From Leucothrix mucor DSM 2157 (GTDB lineage Bacteria > Pseudomonadota > Gammaproteobacteria > Thiotrichales > Thiotrichaceae): a DNA stretch of 64,000 nucleotides. The stretch's first letter is position 1. Each line of letters opens with the position of its first letter. Below are positions 1-11,300 of this stretch, one piece after another. Both the position numbers and the translations under genes were made by a program. The stretch spans positions 2,712,655-2,776,654 of the forward strand of contig NZ_ATTE01000001.1 of the NCBI RefSeq assembly GCF_000419525.1. Reading direction: 5' to 3'. The notes under the pieces were generated by a model. That model had not been told where the DNA came from, ran no database searches, and saw only the letters and a program-made list of their open reading frames with translations.

Positions 1-10
1 CCCGATAAAA

Positions 11-973
11 TTATTCTTGCTCGCCGAACAAATCACTGACCGACTGGTCAAGATTGATATGCTGCATGGTATCAGCCAGTACTTTCGCAACTGAAAGCTG
101 TCTGATTTTGCTGCATTGCTGAGCTTCTGCTGACAAAGGAATTGAGTTAGTTACAACCACCTCATCCAGCATAGAACCATTGATGTTTTTCACCGCAGGA
201 CCAGAGAACACAGCGTGTGTTGCATAAGCAACCACTTTAGCAGCGCCCTTCTCTTTCAGAGCAGCAGCTGCGTGACACAATGTGCCTGCAGTATCTGCAA
301 GATCATCAATCAGTACGCAAGTCTTACCCTTTACGTCACCAATGATATTCATCACGGCAGAAACGTTAGGCTCAGGACGACGCTTATCAATGATTGCCAG
401 ATCCACATCCCCCACAGACTTTGACAAAGCACGAGCACGAACTACACCACCAACATCCGGTGAAACCACCATCAGGTTGTCGTAGTTCTTGCTCAGGATA
501 TCTTCGCGCAGCACACCAGAAGCATAGATATTATCTACTGGTAGGTCGAAGAAGCCTTGAATCTGATCAGAGTGAAGATCAATGGTTAGTACGCGATCGA
601 CATGGCTGGTAGCCAGCATGTCTGCCACTAACTTAGCGGAGATCGGTACGCGACGTGAACGCACTCGGCGATCTTGTCTGGCGTAACCGTAGTATGGGAT
701 TACTGCTGTGATACGACCTGCTGATGCACGATATAAAGCGTCAACAATAATTAACAGCTCCATTAGGTGATCGTTGGTAGGTGCGCATGTAGGCTGGATC
801 ACGAATACATCTTGACCGCGGACATTCTCGAGGATTTCGGCATGAACTTCGCCGTCGCTGAATTGGCCTAATAACATTCGGCCTAGAGGTACGCCAACAC
901 AATCTGAAACTTCTTGTGCCAACTGGGGATTCGCGTTACCTGCGAAAATCATCATCCTGTTAATCTCGGACAT
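11..973 (-). CDS. prs: Ribose-phosphate pyrophosphokinase (PRPP synthetase)
   Basis: Makes PRPP from ribose 5-phosphate and ATP in the cytoplasm, for purine, pyrimidine, His, Trp and NAD synthesis. The 320-residue product is close to the family length of about 315. It starts [17 protein letters not shown] and carries the flexible-loop RQDRRVRSR region and the PRPP-binding [12 protein letters not shown] signature. I chose the ATG at 973 because AGGAAGAG lies 8 nt upstream of it; the longer reading from a TTG at 997 would put that ribosome-binding site inside the gene. It lies downstream of ispE and tRNA-Gln on the same strand, but a terminator-like hairpin separates it from the tRNA, so it may have its own promoter or rely on readthrough. 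Confidence 0.97.
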   Translation of the reverse strand: MSEINRMMIFAGNANPQLAQEVSDCVGVPLGRMLLGQFSDGEVHAEILENVRGQDVFVIQPTCAPTNDHLMELLIIVDALYRASAGRITAVIPYYGYARQDRRVRSRRVPISAKLVADMLATSHVDRVLTIDLHSDQIQGFFDLPVDNIYASGVLREDILSKNYDNLMVVSPDVGGVVRARALSKSVGDVDLAIIDKRRPEPNVSAVMNIIGDVKGKTCVLIDDLADTAGTLCHAAAALKEKGAAKVVAYATHAVFSGPAVKNINGSMLDEVVVTNSIPLSAEAQQCSKIRQLSVAKVLADTMQHINLDQSVSDLFGEQE

Positions 974-995
974 GATTAGTCTCTTCCTAAATGAC

Positions 996-1021
996 AAAAA
1001 GTCTGCATATAGCAGACTTTT
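996..1021 (-). terminator. Rho-independent terminator after tRNA-Gln
   Basis: GTCTGC and GCAGAC (1001-1006 and 1012-1017) pair around a 5-nt loop. The stem is flanked by A and T runs, so the minus-strand transcript ends in a U run. It sits between tRNA-Gln and prs, 23 nt above the prs start codon. Confidence 0.75.
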
Positions 1022-1033
1022 AATCGGAATTAA

Positions 1034-1108
1034 TGGCTGGGTCGGTAGGGTTCGAACCTACGAATGCCGAGATCAAAACCCGGTGCCTTACCACTTGGCG
1101 ACGACCCA
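1034..1108 (-). tRNA. tRNA-Gln (TTG anticodon)
   Basis: The minus strand folds into a 75-nt tRNA with acceptor stem TGGGTCG/CGACCCA and an encoded CCA end. The anticodon arm reads TTTTGATC with anticodon TTG, and the T-arm holds GGTTCGAACC. The sequence resembles gammaproteobacterial glutamine tRNAs. It lies between ispE and prs, a common gene order in the class. Confidence 0.95.
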
Positions 1109-1122
1109 TCAGATAAAACTAT

Positions 1123-1971
1123 TTAACTTTTACTGTACTGATTAATTGCCTCAAACACTGGAGAAGTATTTACTGCTTTAGCAACAAAACCTTTCCATTT
1201 ACTTGGCATATCTTTCAATACTTTTTCAGCTTCCTCAAAAGAATCAAAACCTGCAAAAATACAACTACCGGTTCCAGTCATTCTAGCTGTCGAAAATTGG
1301 TTTAACCAACTTAACGACAAATCCACTTCAGGATGCTGTTCTCTGACGATAACTTCGAAGATGTTTTCGATGTCTGTGTCAGTGAAGTCGCGCATTTTAA
1401 GGATGCTCTTGTTTCTTGTCAACACTTCTGATGAAAAAAGTTTTGCTGTTGATACAAAAACTCCGGGATGCAACACCAAAAACCAAATTTCGGGTAAGTC
1501 CATTGGCGTTAACTGCTCACCAATACCCTCTGCCCATGCGCTATGACCTGCTACGAACACCGGAACATCAGCGCCTAATGTAACGGCTATACCTAAAAGC
1601 TCGTCTGTAGAGAGATGACATTCCCACAAGGCATTTAATCCAAGTAAGGTTGTCGCCGCATCGGAACTACCTCCCCCAATCCCGCCACCAACTGGCAACC
1701 GCTTAACAACACCGACATCTGCACCATAGGTGGTGCCAGTATAATTTTTAAGGGCCTGAGCAGCCTTCACAATCAAATCATCGGAGGGCTCAACCTCTGC
1801 CAAGCCCTCCGTACGCCGAATTACACCATCATCACGACGTAATAACGTCACCTCATCCGAATAATCCAGCAATTGAAAAATCGTTTGCAGATTATGATAA
1901 CCATCATCACGCACACCTGTAATGTGCAGAAACAAGTTTAACTTAGCGGGTGCCGGTAACGTCCAAATCAT
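1123..1971 (-). CDS. ispE: 4-diphosphocytidyl-2-C-methyl-D-erythritol kinase
   Basis: Phosphorylates CDP-methylerythritol with ATP in the MEP isoprenoid pathway. The 282-residue GHMP-kinase product begins MIWTLPAPAKLNLFLHI, with the catalytic lysine of the PAKLN motif at residue 10. The glycine-rich ATP loop LPVGGGIGGGSSDAA lies at about 92-106, and the C-terminal TGTGSCIF motif is present. It starts 2 nt after the lolB stop codon, so the two genes are surely co-transcribed. The lolB-ispE-tRNA-prs order is typical of Gammaproteobacteria. Confidence 0.97.
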   Translation of the reverse strand: MIWTLPAPAKLNLFLHITGVRDDGYHNLQTIFQLLDYSDEVTLLRRDDGVIRRTEGLAEVEPSDDLIVKAAQALKNYTGTTYGADVGVVKRLPVGGGIGGGSSDAATTLLGLNALWECHLSTDELLGIAVTLGADVPVFVAGHSAWAEGIGEQLTPMDLPEIWFLVLHPGVFVSTAKLFSSEVLTRNKSILKMRDFTDTDIENIFEVIVREQHPEVDLSLSWLNQFSTARMTGTGSCIFAGFDSFEEAEKVLKDMPSKWKGFVAKAVNTSPVFEAINQYSKS

Positions 1972-1973
1972 AC

Positions 1974-2621
1974 TTAACGAATTTTCCAGTTTCTGGGTAA
2001 TACCCTTACGTTCACCTGATCTTGGGTTCGCGCAATATTGACCTTACCTGGTAGTGCCGCAAAGTCATTGCCGTCATAGTTATCATAATCAATAACCCAG
2101 CCGGCTTGTGTAATCTGTGTTGGGCGACCTTGCGCATCCAACTTCACTTGGCCTACAGGGTACTGCGGAGCCATCACACCACGAATCCAGTAAGGCATAC
2201 CATTCACTGGCATCTTCACTCGCAACTGCTGCTCAAGGAGGCGCTCAGCGTCGGTGCCGTCATGTACTTTGCCTTGAGACTTCAATACCGCTTTGCCCGG
2301 GCTTTGCTCAAGCACTGCGACTAACGTTCCGGTAATTGGGTTTTGAATCTGTAGTACATACTGCTGCTTATTCTTCTGCTGCCAATTCAGGCCGAACGTC
2401 CAGCCGTCACCTTTAAAGCGTAGCGCTGCACGACCACTCATATCCCAAGACTGCATGGCATTCATGGTCTGCTGACGTCGCTCCCAAGGGTTCGCAACGG
2501 GCTTGGTCGGAGTTGGTTTGCTGATAACTGAGGACGGTGCCTGATTGGCGCGCTGGGTCGAACAGCCAGCCAGTACAGTACCTACTAGTACTGCTAACAC
2601 TAGTTTATTGAATTGATTCAT
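1974..2621 (-). CDS. lolB: Outer-membrane lipoprotein receptor LolB
   Basis: Accepts lipoproteins from the periplasmic carrier LolA and inserts them into the outer membrane. The 215-residue product has a lipoprotein signal ending in the lipobox LAGC, with the mature protein starting at Cys19 or so. The domain then contains WDMSGRAALRF and GWTFGLNWQQ, which fit the LolB fold, and ends with a region like PQYPVGQVKLD. It sits between a TPR lipoprotein gene and ispE, the usual neighbourhood for lolB. Confidence 0.93.
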   Translation of the reverse strand: MNQFNKLVLAVLVGTVLAGCSTQRANQAPSSVISKPTPTKPVANPWERRQQTMNAMQSWDMSGRAALRFKGDGWTFGLNWQQKNKQQYVLQIQNPITGTLVAVLEQSPGKAVLKSQGKVHDGTDAERLLEQQLRVKMPVNGMPYWIRGVMAPQYPVGQVKLDAQGRPTQITQAGWVIDYDNYDGNDFAALPGKVNIARTQDQVNVRVLPRNWKIR

Positions 2622-2678
2622 AGCGTATTGCCTTCCGTGGTTATTTTAATAATGTTGGTGACGAGGTCACTGCCCGCA

Positions 2679-4430
2679 TTATATATCGATTATTTTTTTC
2701 TGCACCGACTTAAGCGAAGGATCTTCCGGATATTGCTGGATCATCCTTGCCAGCAATTCACGAGCCTCCTGCTGTTGCCCCTGAGTCAGTAATACTTCAA
2801 TCAGGTGACTCGCTATCTCAGGGTCTTCAGTTTCAGAATACGCGTTAAGTAGCAGCGCAGCAGCATCGGCCACTTTGCCTTGCCGGAAATACAACCAGCC
2901 TAAACTGTCTTTAATTGAGGGATCATTCGGACGAAGGTCATGTGCTTTTTGAATATAGCCGGCTGCCTCGGCCAGGCGATCTGTTTTTTCAAGCAACATA
3001 AAGCCCAGCGCATTCAAAGCATCCGCATGCTTTAAATCGACCTGAATAATGGCAGTGAGTAATTGCTCTGCTCTATCGACATTGCCCAAGTGCTGAGTCA
3101 CTACGGCATATTCATAATTCAGCTGAATATTGCCGGGGATAATGCGATAAGCCTTCTCATAAGCCACTACCGATGATGCATAATCTTTGTATTTAGCTAA
3201 TAGCTCAGCCTCCAAACGCCAGAATAAGAATGCCTGATCAGCTGTTTCAACGACATTCCTTTGCGAAGCCAACCAATCTTTAGCAACATCCAAACTATAC
3301 TGCTCAACTAATAGCTCTGAAATACGGCGCTGCGCACTGCTATAAAACTCACCCTGTTCTACTGCGCCATATTCACGTAATGCCGCATCCATATCATGGC
3401 GACTTTCATAGATCTCTGCCAAAAAATGATGCGCCAAACTTTGATAATCAGGATCTTCCATCAAACGCTGAGCATGCTTTTCCGCTTGGACAAATTGGTC
3501 ATTAGCAATATGCATCGCCACCAATGATTTCAGCACTTCAAAGTTTTCTGGCGAATTCTGATGAATTGCTTCTAACTGATTAATCGCACCGGCTTCATCG
3601 TCATTCATCATTAACAAGCGCGCAAACTCTAAGCGCACCACATCAGAAACACCTGACTGCTCGGTCAACTGCTGCATCGCTGCGACAGCTTGCTTGTAAT
3701 TACCCAGTTTATAGAGTGTTTTACTTTCCAGAACTTCAGCGTGGCTCTGCTCTTCGGCGCTCAATTCGCCGCCACCTAAAGCTTTAAGGCGTTGTAAAGT
3801 ACTTTGATAATCTTGGTTTTCGAAGGATAAATCCGCGAGCTTCAGGTGTGCAGATGGGGTGTCATTGTAAAGCTTCACGTAAGTTTCAAACGCTTGGAAT
3901 GCCTTACCCTTATGAGACTCAAGCGAAATCAGTGATGTTAGAAAGCTTAAGCCATCGTGCTCGCCTGCAGTGATCAACTCATGAATGTTGTTCAGCTGCT
4001 CTGCTGCTTCTGTGTATTGCTCATCTCTTAACAGGAGTAATGCCAAGTATTGACGCGCTTCAACTTCTGCGCCGCCTAAGCTAACCCATTGCTTAGCACT
4101 AAAGATCGCCTGTTTGGTATATTCTGTTTGCGCGGCGGTTTCAGTGGCAACTCGGGCTAGAGCTTCATCTGTATTACCGATCAGCACTTCAGCAAAGTGC
4201 ATGGTTGCACTGACATCATCGCCCTGCAGCCGATACATTTCTGCCACCATCGTGTGATACATTTTTTCACTGGGAGACGCTGATTCGCCGACCCGCACAG
4301 CCGCAACGACCTCTTCGGCCTGCGTATTTGCAATCAGCGGGTGCTCTGAATCTTTGCACGCTACTAATGAAGACAGGATGCCAAGCACTATCGACAGGGA
4401 CAGATTGCGGACGAGAAATTTTTTCTTCAT
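2679..4430 (-). CDS. TPR-repeat lipoprotein, probably envelope-associated
   Basis: The 583-residue product starts MKKKFLVRNLSLSIVLG and ends its signal in the lipobox LVAC, so it is predicted to be lipid-anchored. The rest is helical TPR-like repeats, clearest near the C-terminus (ADALNALGFMLLEKTDRLAE, DPSIKDSLGWLYFRQGKVAD). Proteins of this type are encoded directly above lolB in pseudomonads and relatives, and the specific function is not settled. ATG and GTG codons at 4436 and 4439 are alternative starts; I chose 4430 because the positively charged signal start fits. It is transcribed divergently from hemA and heads the lolB-ispE operon. Confidence 0.85.
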   Translation of the reverse strand: MKKKFLVRNLSLSIVLGILSSLVACKDSEHPLIANTQAEEVVAAVRVGESASPSEKMYHTMVAEMYRLQGDDVSATMHFAEVLIGNTDEALARVATETAAQTEYTKQAIFSAKQWVSLGGAEVEARQYLALLLLRDEQYTEAAEQLNNIHELITAGEHDGLSFLTSLISLESHKGKAFQAFETYVKLYNDTPSAHLKLADLSFENQDYQSTLQRLKALGGGELSAEEQSHAEVLESKTLYKLGNYKQAVAAMQQLTEQSGVSDVVRLEFARLLMMNDDEAGAINQLEAIHQNSPENFEVLKSLVAMHIANDQFVQAEKHAQRLMEDPDYQSLAHHFLAEIYESRHDMDAALREYGAVEQGEFYSSAQRRISELLVEQYSLDVAKDWLASQRNVVETADQAFLFWRLEAELLAKYKDYASSVVAYEKAYRIIPGNIQLNYEYAVVTQHLGNVDRAEQLLTAIIQVDLKHADALNALGFMLLEKTDRLAEAAGYIQKAHDLRPNDPSIKDSLGWLYFRQGKVADAAALLLNAYSETEDPEIASHLIEVLLTQGQQQEARELLARMIQQYPEDPSLKSVQKKIIDI

Positions 4431-4638
4431 TACCATCACTCTAACATCCGGGGGTTCGATTTGTAATTCTCATGTTTCTACCTTAAAGCCTATTATAAAA
4501 CCAGCCGCATTGCATGAAGTGGTGAAAAAATCTGCTAACCGGAACGGAATAAACAGCCTTATAACAAAGTCTTCTTGTATTCCGTTAACGCCTGACAGAG
4601 AATCTACCTCCTGAAAATTTGCAATAAATACTACTAGT

Positions 4639-5913
4639 ATGTCGATTGTTGTTATTGGAATAAACCATAAAACTGCTCCTATCTCAATTCGCGAGAAAGT
4701 TGCGTTTTCCGATCAACAATTAAACGACACGCTTAGTGCGGATTTGGCTATCTTTGATGAAAAGCTAATCCTCTCCACCTGCAACCGCACTGAAGTCTAT
4801 GCTAGTGTTCAGGATGATACCTCAGCTGAGTCACTCACCGATTGGTATGCGGAACAGCACAACATCGATAAGAAACAACTGCGCCCTTACGTGTATCAAC
4901 TCTCAGATTCCGATGCTATCCGTCATACCTTTCGGGTTGCCAGTGGCCTCGACTCCATGGTACTCGGTGAACCACAAATTCTGGGCCAATTAAAAGATGC
5001 ACTCAAAGCTGCCAGCGACCATAAAGCAACCGGCAGTAAACTAACACGCTTGATGCAACATGCATTTCTCGCAGCAAAGCGAGTGCGTACAGAAACTGAT
5101 ATCGGTTCAAACCCTGTCTCAGTCGCGTATGCGGCAGTTAGTTTAGCACGCCAAATTTTCGGTGACCTGAACAAACAAACCGCTTTACTGATTGGTGCCG
5201 GTGAAACGATCGAATTAGTAGGTAGGCATTTACGAGGCGCAGGCATTAAACGCGTTATTATTGCCAACCGCAGCTTAGAGAATGCAAAGACACTCGCAAT
5301 GACGCTTGATGCGGAGTGTATCGGGCTTTCTGATATCGGTAACTATCTGCAATTTGCGGATATTGTCATTTCATCAACCGCCTCCCCTATCCCCGTGATT
5401 GGTAAAGGTAGCGTTGAAAAAGCACTCAAGCAGCGTAAGCACAACCCTATTTTCATGGTCGATATTGCTGTTCCTCGCGATATCGAAGCGGAAGTGGGTG
5501 ATCTTAATGATGTGTACTTGTATACCGTCGATGATCTGAAGTCAGTGGTTGATCAAAACATTGATGCCAGACGACGTGCCGCTGATAAAGCGGAAATAAT
5601 GATCAGCGAAGAAACCAATAACTTTAATCGCTGGCTTAACGCTCAACAGCAGATCAAGCTGATCAAACAATACCGACAACAGCTCGAAGAAACTAAGCAA
5701 GATACCTTAAAAAAAGCACTGCAGCGATTGAAAAATGGCAAATCGCCGGAGGAAGCGCTACAATTTCTGGCGCATAGACTCACTAATAAGCTGGGTCACC
5801 TACCGACACAAGCGATGAATCACGCGGCACACGCCGGTGATATCGAGCTACTAAGTGCTGCAAGCAATTTACTGGGCTTAGATGACCCAGCCTCTGAATT
5901 CAAAGAAGACTAA
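4639..5913 (+). CDS. hemA: Glutamyl-tRNA reductase
   Basis: Reduces Glu-tRNA(Glu) to glutamate-1-semialdehyde, the first committed step of C5-pathway tetrapyrrole synthesis. The 424-residue product begins [20 protein letters not shown]. The catalytic cysteine is in STCNRTE at Cys48, the [16 protein letters not shown] signature follows near residue 100, and a Rossmann LLIGAG motif follows near residue 182. No strong Shine-Dalgarno sequence is visible before the ATG. It begins the hemA-prfA-prmC operon. Heme output from this pathway supplies the cytochrome genes later in the window. Confidence 0.97.
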   Translation: MSIVVIGINHKTAPISIREKVAFSDQQLNDTLSADLAIFDEKLILSTCNRTEVYASVQDDTSAESLTDWYAEQHNIDKKQLRPYVYQLSDSDAIRHTFRVASGLDSMVLGEPQILGQLKDALKAASDHKATGSKLTRLMQHAFLAAKRVRTETDIGSNPVSVAYAAVSLARQIFGDLNKQTALLIGAGETIELVGRHLRGAGIKRVIIANRSLENAKTLAMTLDAECIGLSDIGNYLQFADIVISSTASPIPVIGKGSVEKALKQRKHNPIFMVDIAVPRDIEAEVGDLNDVYLYTVDDLKSVVDQNIDARRRAADKAEIMISEETNNFNRWLNAQQQIKLIKQYRQQLEETKQDTLKKALQRLKNGKSPEEALQFLAHRLTNKLGHLPTQAMNHAAHAGDIELLSAASNLLGLDDPASEFKED

Positions 5914-5915
5914 CT

Positions 5916-6998
5916 GTGAAACCATCAATTCTGAATAAACTTGAAAACCTCAGCGAACGTTATGCTGAGATTGCAATTTTGCTCTCTGAAAACGAGATTA
6001 TTTCTGATCAGGATAGGTTCCGTAAGTTATCCATGGAATACAGCCAGCTTGAGCCGGTTGTCGCTGAATATGAGCGCTATCTAAGAACAATCGATGATCA
6101 AAAAACAGCGAAAGAAATGCTGGATGATCCCGAAATGCGCGAAATGGCACAAGAAGAACTGCAAATTGCTAATGATGCGCTAGAAGAAATTGAAACCTCT
6201 TTGCAATTACTCCTGCTGCCTAAAGACCCGAACGATGACAGCAATATCTTCCTGGAAGTCCGTGCAGGTACCGGTGGAGATGAGGCTGCAATTTTTGCTG
6301 GCGACCTTTTCCGCATGTATACACGTTATGCTGAAATCCGAGGCTGGCAAACTGAAATCATCAGCCAAAACCAAGGCGAGCACGGCGGTTATAAAGAAGC
6401 AGTCATCCGCATTATTGGCAATGGCGCTTACTCCCGACTGAAATTTGAATCAGGCGCTCATCGAGTGCAACGAGTACCAGAGACCGAATCTCAAGGCCGT
6501 GTACATACCTCTGCGGCTACCGTAGCAGTATTACCAGAAGTCGATGCAGTGAGCGCACGTGAAATTAAAAGTGGCGATATTCGGGTTGATACATTCCGGG
6601 CCTCCGGCGCGGGTGGCCAGCACGTTAACAAAACGGATTCTGCCATTCGAATTACTCACCTACCGACTGGCATCGTAGTTGAGTGTCAGGATGAGCGTTC
6701 ACAACATAAAAACCGTGCTCGTGCTATGTCCTTATTACAATCTCGTATATTAGAAGGCGAACGCAAAGTTCAGGATGCTGAACAGGCTGAGGCTCGCCGT
6801 AGCTTAGTGGGTAGCGGTGATCGCTCAGAGCGTATCCGTACCTACAACTACCCTCAAAGCCGGGTGACTGACCACCGAATCAACTTAACATTGTATAAGT
6901 TGGATGAGGTTATTGCTGGCGCATTGGACTCGGTCATCGATCCCCTAATCAGCGAATATCAGGCTGATCAATTGGCGGCAATGGCAGCGCAGGGTTAA
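5916..6998 (+). CDS. prfA: Peptide chain release factor 1
   Basis: Recognises UAA and UAG stop codons and triggers peptide release. The 360-residue product has the usual length and contains the peptidyl-transferase GGQ motif in [15 protein letters not shown]. The stop-codon-reading PxT tripeptide is PET, in [19 protein letters not shown]; Escherichia coli has PAT at the same place. The start is GTG, 2 nt after the hemA stop. PrmC, which methylates the GGQ glutamine, is encoded next in the same operon. Confidence 0.97.
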   Translation: MKPSILNKLENLSERYAEIAILLSENEIISDQDRFRKLSMEYSQLEPVVAEYERYLRTIDDQKTAKEMLDDPEMREMAQEELQIANDALEEIETSLQLLLLPKDPNDDSNIFLEVRAGTGGDEAAIFAGDLFRMYTRYAEIRGWQTEIISQNQGEHGGYKEAVIRIIGNGAYSRLKFESGAHRVQRVPETESQGRVHTSAATVAVLPEVDAVSAREIKSGDIRVDTFRASGAGGQHVNKTDSAIRITHLPTGIVVECQDERSQHKNRARAMSLLQSRILEGERKVQDAEQAEARRSLVGSGDRSERIRTYNYPQSRVTDHRINLTLYKLDEVIAGALDSVIDPLISEYQADQLAAMAAQG

Positions 6999-7003
6999 TC
7001 TGA

Positions 7004-7843
7004 GTGCGCATCGATGTTCTGCTGCAATCAGCAACTGAAACACTCAAAGACAGCAGCTCATCCGCTCGCTTAGATGCAGAGATATTACTCGCGCACGCTC
7101 TTCAGAAAGATCGCAGCTATTTATATGCCTGGCCAGAAGTCGAACCTTTAGCCATTCAGGTAATGCACTTTGAGGAGATGCTAGCGCAACGTTTAGAGCA
7201 TTACCCCGTTGCTTACAGCGTTGGCTATCAGGAGTTTTGGTCGTTAAAACTGAAAGTGTCGCCGGATGTATTAATTCCGCGAGGCGATACTGAGCTACTA
7301 GTAGAGACGACATTAGAGAAACTTCAAGGTATTGAAGCACCGAAAATATTGGAGCTGGGAACTGGTTCTGGGGCCATTTCGCTTGCTTTGGCAACCGAAA
7401 GACCTGATGCGATTATTGTTGCTACTGACCTCTCAGCAGCAGCTCTGGAGATTGCGACAGAAAACCAGCAGTCACTGGGTATTAACAACATCAGCTTTTT
7501 ACGCTCAGATTGGTTTAATGCTGTAGAGTCAATGCAGTACGACTTAATCATATCCAACCCGCCGTACATTGATCCGGAAGACGCACACTTAAGTACTGGC
7601 ATTCGCCATGAGCCGCTGACTGCGCTAACAGCTCCTGATAAAGGTTTAGCTGACCTAAAAGCAATTATCCAAGCGGCTATTCCTTACCTTAGCCCAAATG
7701 GTTGGCTAATGCTGGAGCATGGTTATGATCAGGGTATGGCTGTTTCATCACTACTTCAACACCACAATTACCGGAATATCTCCTGCCTAAGCGATCTTGC
7801 GGGAAATGACCGAATCAATATCGGCCAATCCCCGTCAAACTAA
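7004..7843 (+). CDS. prmC: Release-factor glutamine methyltransferase
   Basis: Transfers a methyl group from S-adenosylmethionine to the GGQ glutamine of release factors 1 and 2. The 279-residue product has the SAM-binding LELGTGSGAISLALA motif and the catalytic SNPPYIDPEDAHL motif. It starts with GTG 5 nt after the prfA stop codon, so translation is probably coupled. The gene ends 15 nt before the stop codon of the convergent pilE-like gene, with no obvious terminator in the gap. Confidence 0.96.
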   Translation: MRIDVLLQSATETLKDSSSSARLDAEILLAHALQKDRSYLYAWPEVEPLAIQVMHFEEMLAQRLEHYPVAYSVGYQEFWSLKLKVSPDVLIPRGDTELLVETTLEKLQGIEAPKILELGTGSGAISLALATERPDAIIVATDLSAAALEIATENQQSLGINNISFLRSDWFNAVESMQYDLIISNPPYIDPEDAHLSTGIRHEPLTALTAPDKGLADLKAIIQAAIPYLSPNGWLMLEHGYDQGMAVSSLLQHHNYRNISCLSDLAGNDRINIGQSPSN

Positions 7844-7858
7844 ACACTCAACACAGAC

Positions 7859-8362
7859 TTATTTCCAGCAGGTATCTCTGGAATCATTGGTATATTCGGT
7901 GTCAGTACTGCTTTTTGCAAATCGGGCTCCGGTATTCGTAATCAGAAACTCCTGACAAGATGAGTCACTAGCCTGTCCGCCCGTTGATTTCGGCACCGCC
8001 TTGATCGCATAGCTAACACAAGGGTCAGTATTGTTACCCGCACAGGTCCCGCCGCCACTATCAGTCGCTGACATGGTAACGCTGTAATAGCCATTCTCGG
8101 TCGTTAGTGTTGCAGCACTCATACTTAAACCGCCGCTGGCAGAGGTACCATTCAACTGCTTTGCATAGCTCAGATTTTGAACGTAATAACTCTCCTGAAG
8201 CTGAGCAACTTTTAGTAGCTCCACCTTCGCATCTGTTCGTTTACTCTTCTGAACATAAGCCATATAGGACGGCACGGTTATGGCACTGAGAATTCCCAGT
8301 ATCGCCACCGTGATCATCAATTCTATCAGTGTAAAACCCTGGTCTTTTTGTCGACTAAACAC
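7859..8362 (-). CDS. pilE: Type IV pilus minor pilin, PilE-like
   Basis: The 167-residue product has a short leader ending at Gly before FTLIELMITVAILGILSAI, the class III prepilin signal cut and methylated by PilD. The mature Glu5 is present. A helical spine is followed by a small globular domain with paired cysteines (GGGTCAGNNTDPCVS). It is last in a five-gene minus-strand cluster after pilY1. In Pseudomonas the equivalent PilE is a minor pilin priming fibre assembly; that role is inferred here from position and size. Confidence 0.88.
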   Translation of the reverse strand: MFSRQKDQGFTLIELMITVAILGILSAITVPSYMAYVQKSKRTDAKVELLKVAQLQESYYVQNLSYAKQLNGTSASGGLSMSAATLTTENGYYSVTMSATDSGGGTCAGNNTDPCVSYAIKAVPKSTGGQASDSSCQEFLITNTGARFAKSSTDTEYTNDSRDTCWK

Positions 8363-8380
8363 GCTATCACCTTTTTATTA

Positions 8381-11300
8381 TTATTCATTTACCCAGTAGA
8401 CCTTAGGCAAGAAATCACCTAGGTCAACATTGCCATCGACGGTATTTTCATCCACTAATGGCAGCAGGCTTTTTCCGACACGGATATCAACATATTGATT
8501 ACAGCCTTCTGTTGTACAGTTACTTGGCTCATTAAAGACCAACTGTGGCGAATCTAAAATATCACCATGTGAAATTACTGCATATTCATCAGCAGCAGTC
8601 ACAACGCCATCATCATCCAGATCTACCGTTGGCGACGCTGTCATCAGATCTAATACGTAGGCCTGTGTTTGTGTTGATGTCAGGCTGGTACAACTATCTC
8701 CGACACCTGTTGATGTCACAGTATCGGTTTTAGTAAATGTCGTGAAAATGATCTTATTCAGGAATGTTACTGCCGAAGCTAAAACCTTTTCACCATGCCC
8801 TACGGTTAAGTCTTTATACCAACCTTTATGCGTTGTGGTGAGGAAGTCGTTACCTGCCAATGTAACCGAAGAGATCAGATCGGAATCTGTCAGTGCTGCA
8901 GGCGCAGTTTCCGGAATATTCAGAACATTTTCATCATACAAAACATAGAAGCGATCACTGATACTGGTATTCATTGGATGAGAGCGATAGCCACTACCTA
9001 TCGACAACACCAATACATAGCGACCGTTATGCTTGAAGAAGGCTACATCAGGCTCATAGAAAAACTTTCTATAATCCGACCCTGTACCACCAAGACTAGC
9101 AAGTTTACTAACCCGTGCATCATTGGTTACATCATACAAGCTGGCATCACTATCAACATCATCAGCGTTTAGATCTGCACGCCAGATATTACCGCCGGTA
9201 TCACCGAAGTAAAGGCGATCAATTGAGCCATTATTATCCATGTCCAATACACGGATATTACCCGGCACACTATGCTGTAAATTACCACCGGTGTAGGACC
9301 AAATCAGAGCACCAGTAGTAGCATTTACAATATAAACACCATTTCCTTTGGTAGTAGACAGTGCCGTACGAGCCGATAAAGTCTCTTCATCTACACGGCT
9401 GTCATATCCACCACCGAACACTAGGACATCATCCAGCACAACGCTTCCCGATTTCTTGTAACGTAGCTTACCCAGCACTGGCTTTGACCAACTCTCACCT
9501 AACTGGCTAAAATCACCCGTATTCTCAATTTTCCACAGCAGGCTAGGATTATCAGGATTAGAGATATTGAGCGCGTAATAAGCATTTCCACCCCGGCGCA
9601 GACCAAAGTATAAGTAGGCCGTATCACCGTCGGCAGTATCTACCTTGCCGTTTTTGTTTTTGTCATTCACCCAAACAGTTATTGTTCCATCGACACCATA
9701 AATGCGCTTCAGAGGACCGGTTAGCTCAGTATTCTTCAATAAACCATCAATATTTTTTAATAGCGAACTTGGCATATAGGCAAACTTTTCGGTGCCACCT
9801 GCGCCAGCAACACTGCTGTCACTAGCATCAATTGCATGCAAATAACCTTCGTTAGTACCAAAGAACAACACCTGCTGATTGGTGTATGACACAACCGTTG
9901 GCTTACTGTGGAGAATATCCCCCATCTCGCCACGTGCGGTCACACCATCCGCTTCATAACCCTGAATATACGAGATTAGTTGATTCTGGTAAGCATCTGC
10001 CATGCTCGAATCGCCCAGCTGAGCCTTGCTCACATTGGAAGCATTTAAGGCAACCAAACCAGTGGTATTTTCCGTCAGCAGATTTCGAGAAGCAGGATCA
10101 ATACGATTCGCAAAGCCACCCGAGGTAACGGGATTGGAATCAACATCTACTGAAGTTGTCTCAGTCCAGAAATCAACTGCGGCGGCTTTCAGAACACCTT
10201 GACCATCAATCGCTAAAGCGCCCGTTCTATCAATAATTTCACCGGATGCATTTAACTTAAACTTTTTAATATTACCTTTCCAACCTGGAAGGCTACTGTT
10301 TTCAAACAATGGCAAGTAGATGTCATTGCTATGTGCCAGCAAGGAATCAGTATCAACAGTATAAACCGGCGCAGCAAAGCTTCTTGCTGTAGCGGTGACA
10401 CTTTCAATAATTGATTTAAAGGCTGTAATCAAACTGTCTGTACCAGACGCTGGGAAGTAACTTCCGCCACCACTGCTAGCCAGACTTTTCAAGTAGTTCT
10501 CAGCTTCAGGATTACTTTCAACACCAAAACCAACCGTGTAAGTATTGATGACATTATCACCATCAACAGAATCACTTTGATCCATGGTTGCCAAGAACTC
10601 AGCTAGCTCAGGGCCGCAGCGTCCATCGGCCAATGAATTGTCGGCTGTTTCTGGCAATGCCTGACCGGCAATCGGCGCACAATCAGCGATTCGGCTAATT
10701 AACGTTTTAACGCTGGCTCTAGTCGCATCCGTATCAGAATCATTATTAACAAATGGCTGACCGTCACTGAGCAACACAATCGCGTTACTCTGACATTGGT
10801 TTGTCATGGGTGAAACATAGGTGGCATTAGCTACAATAGTCGCGTCATTAGCCACTTCATCACATTGAAACCGCTCACGATCACAACTAGTAACGTCAGT
10901 TGGTATAATGCAATTGAAATAGCTATTGGTGTTACAGCTGCTGGTCGTCGTACCTAAGCAAGCACCACTTTCAGGGTGACGGCCTCCATTACAAGTATTC
11001 GTGCAGTTCTCATAGCTTACTGCTGAACAACTGGTATAAGCAGGGTTAGACGCCAAGCAATCAGCCTCTGTTGCTTCATTACAGCTATAAGACCAGTCTT
11101 GAGTGGTTGTCGTACAGTTAGTACCGAGATAACAGCTCGTATCGCCTGTTGGACAAGTTCCGGTACCCGTAATCGACAGACAGTTAGCACCACAATCAGG
11201 CGTGTTACAGGTACGCGTATTCCCCGTGAGTCTTTCACTGAGATCAGAAATAATAGTACCTGAATAAGATGACGGGTGAGCTGCCTGTATTTTCTCAGGG

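Noticed and set aside
4354-4614. Plus-strand reading frame of 86 codons before hemA
   Set aside because: It overlaps the start of the TPR lipoprotein gene on the other strand and runs through the divergent promoter region. No family resemblance.
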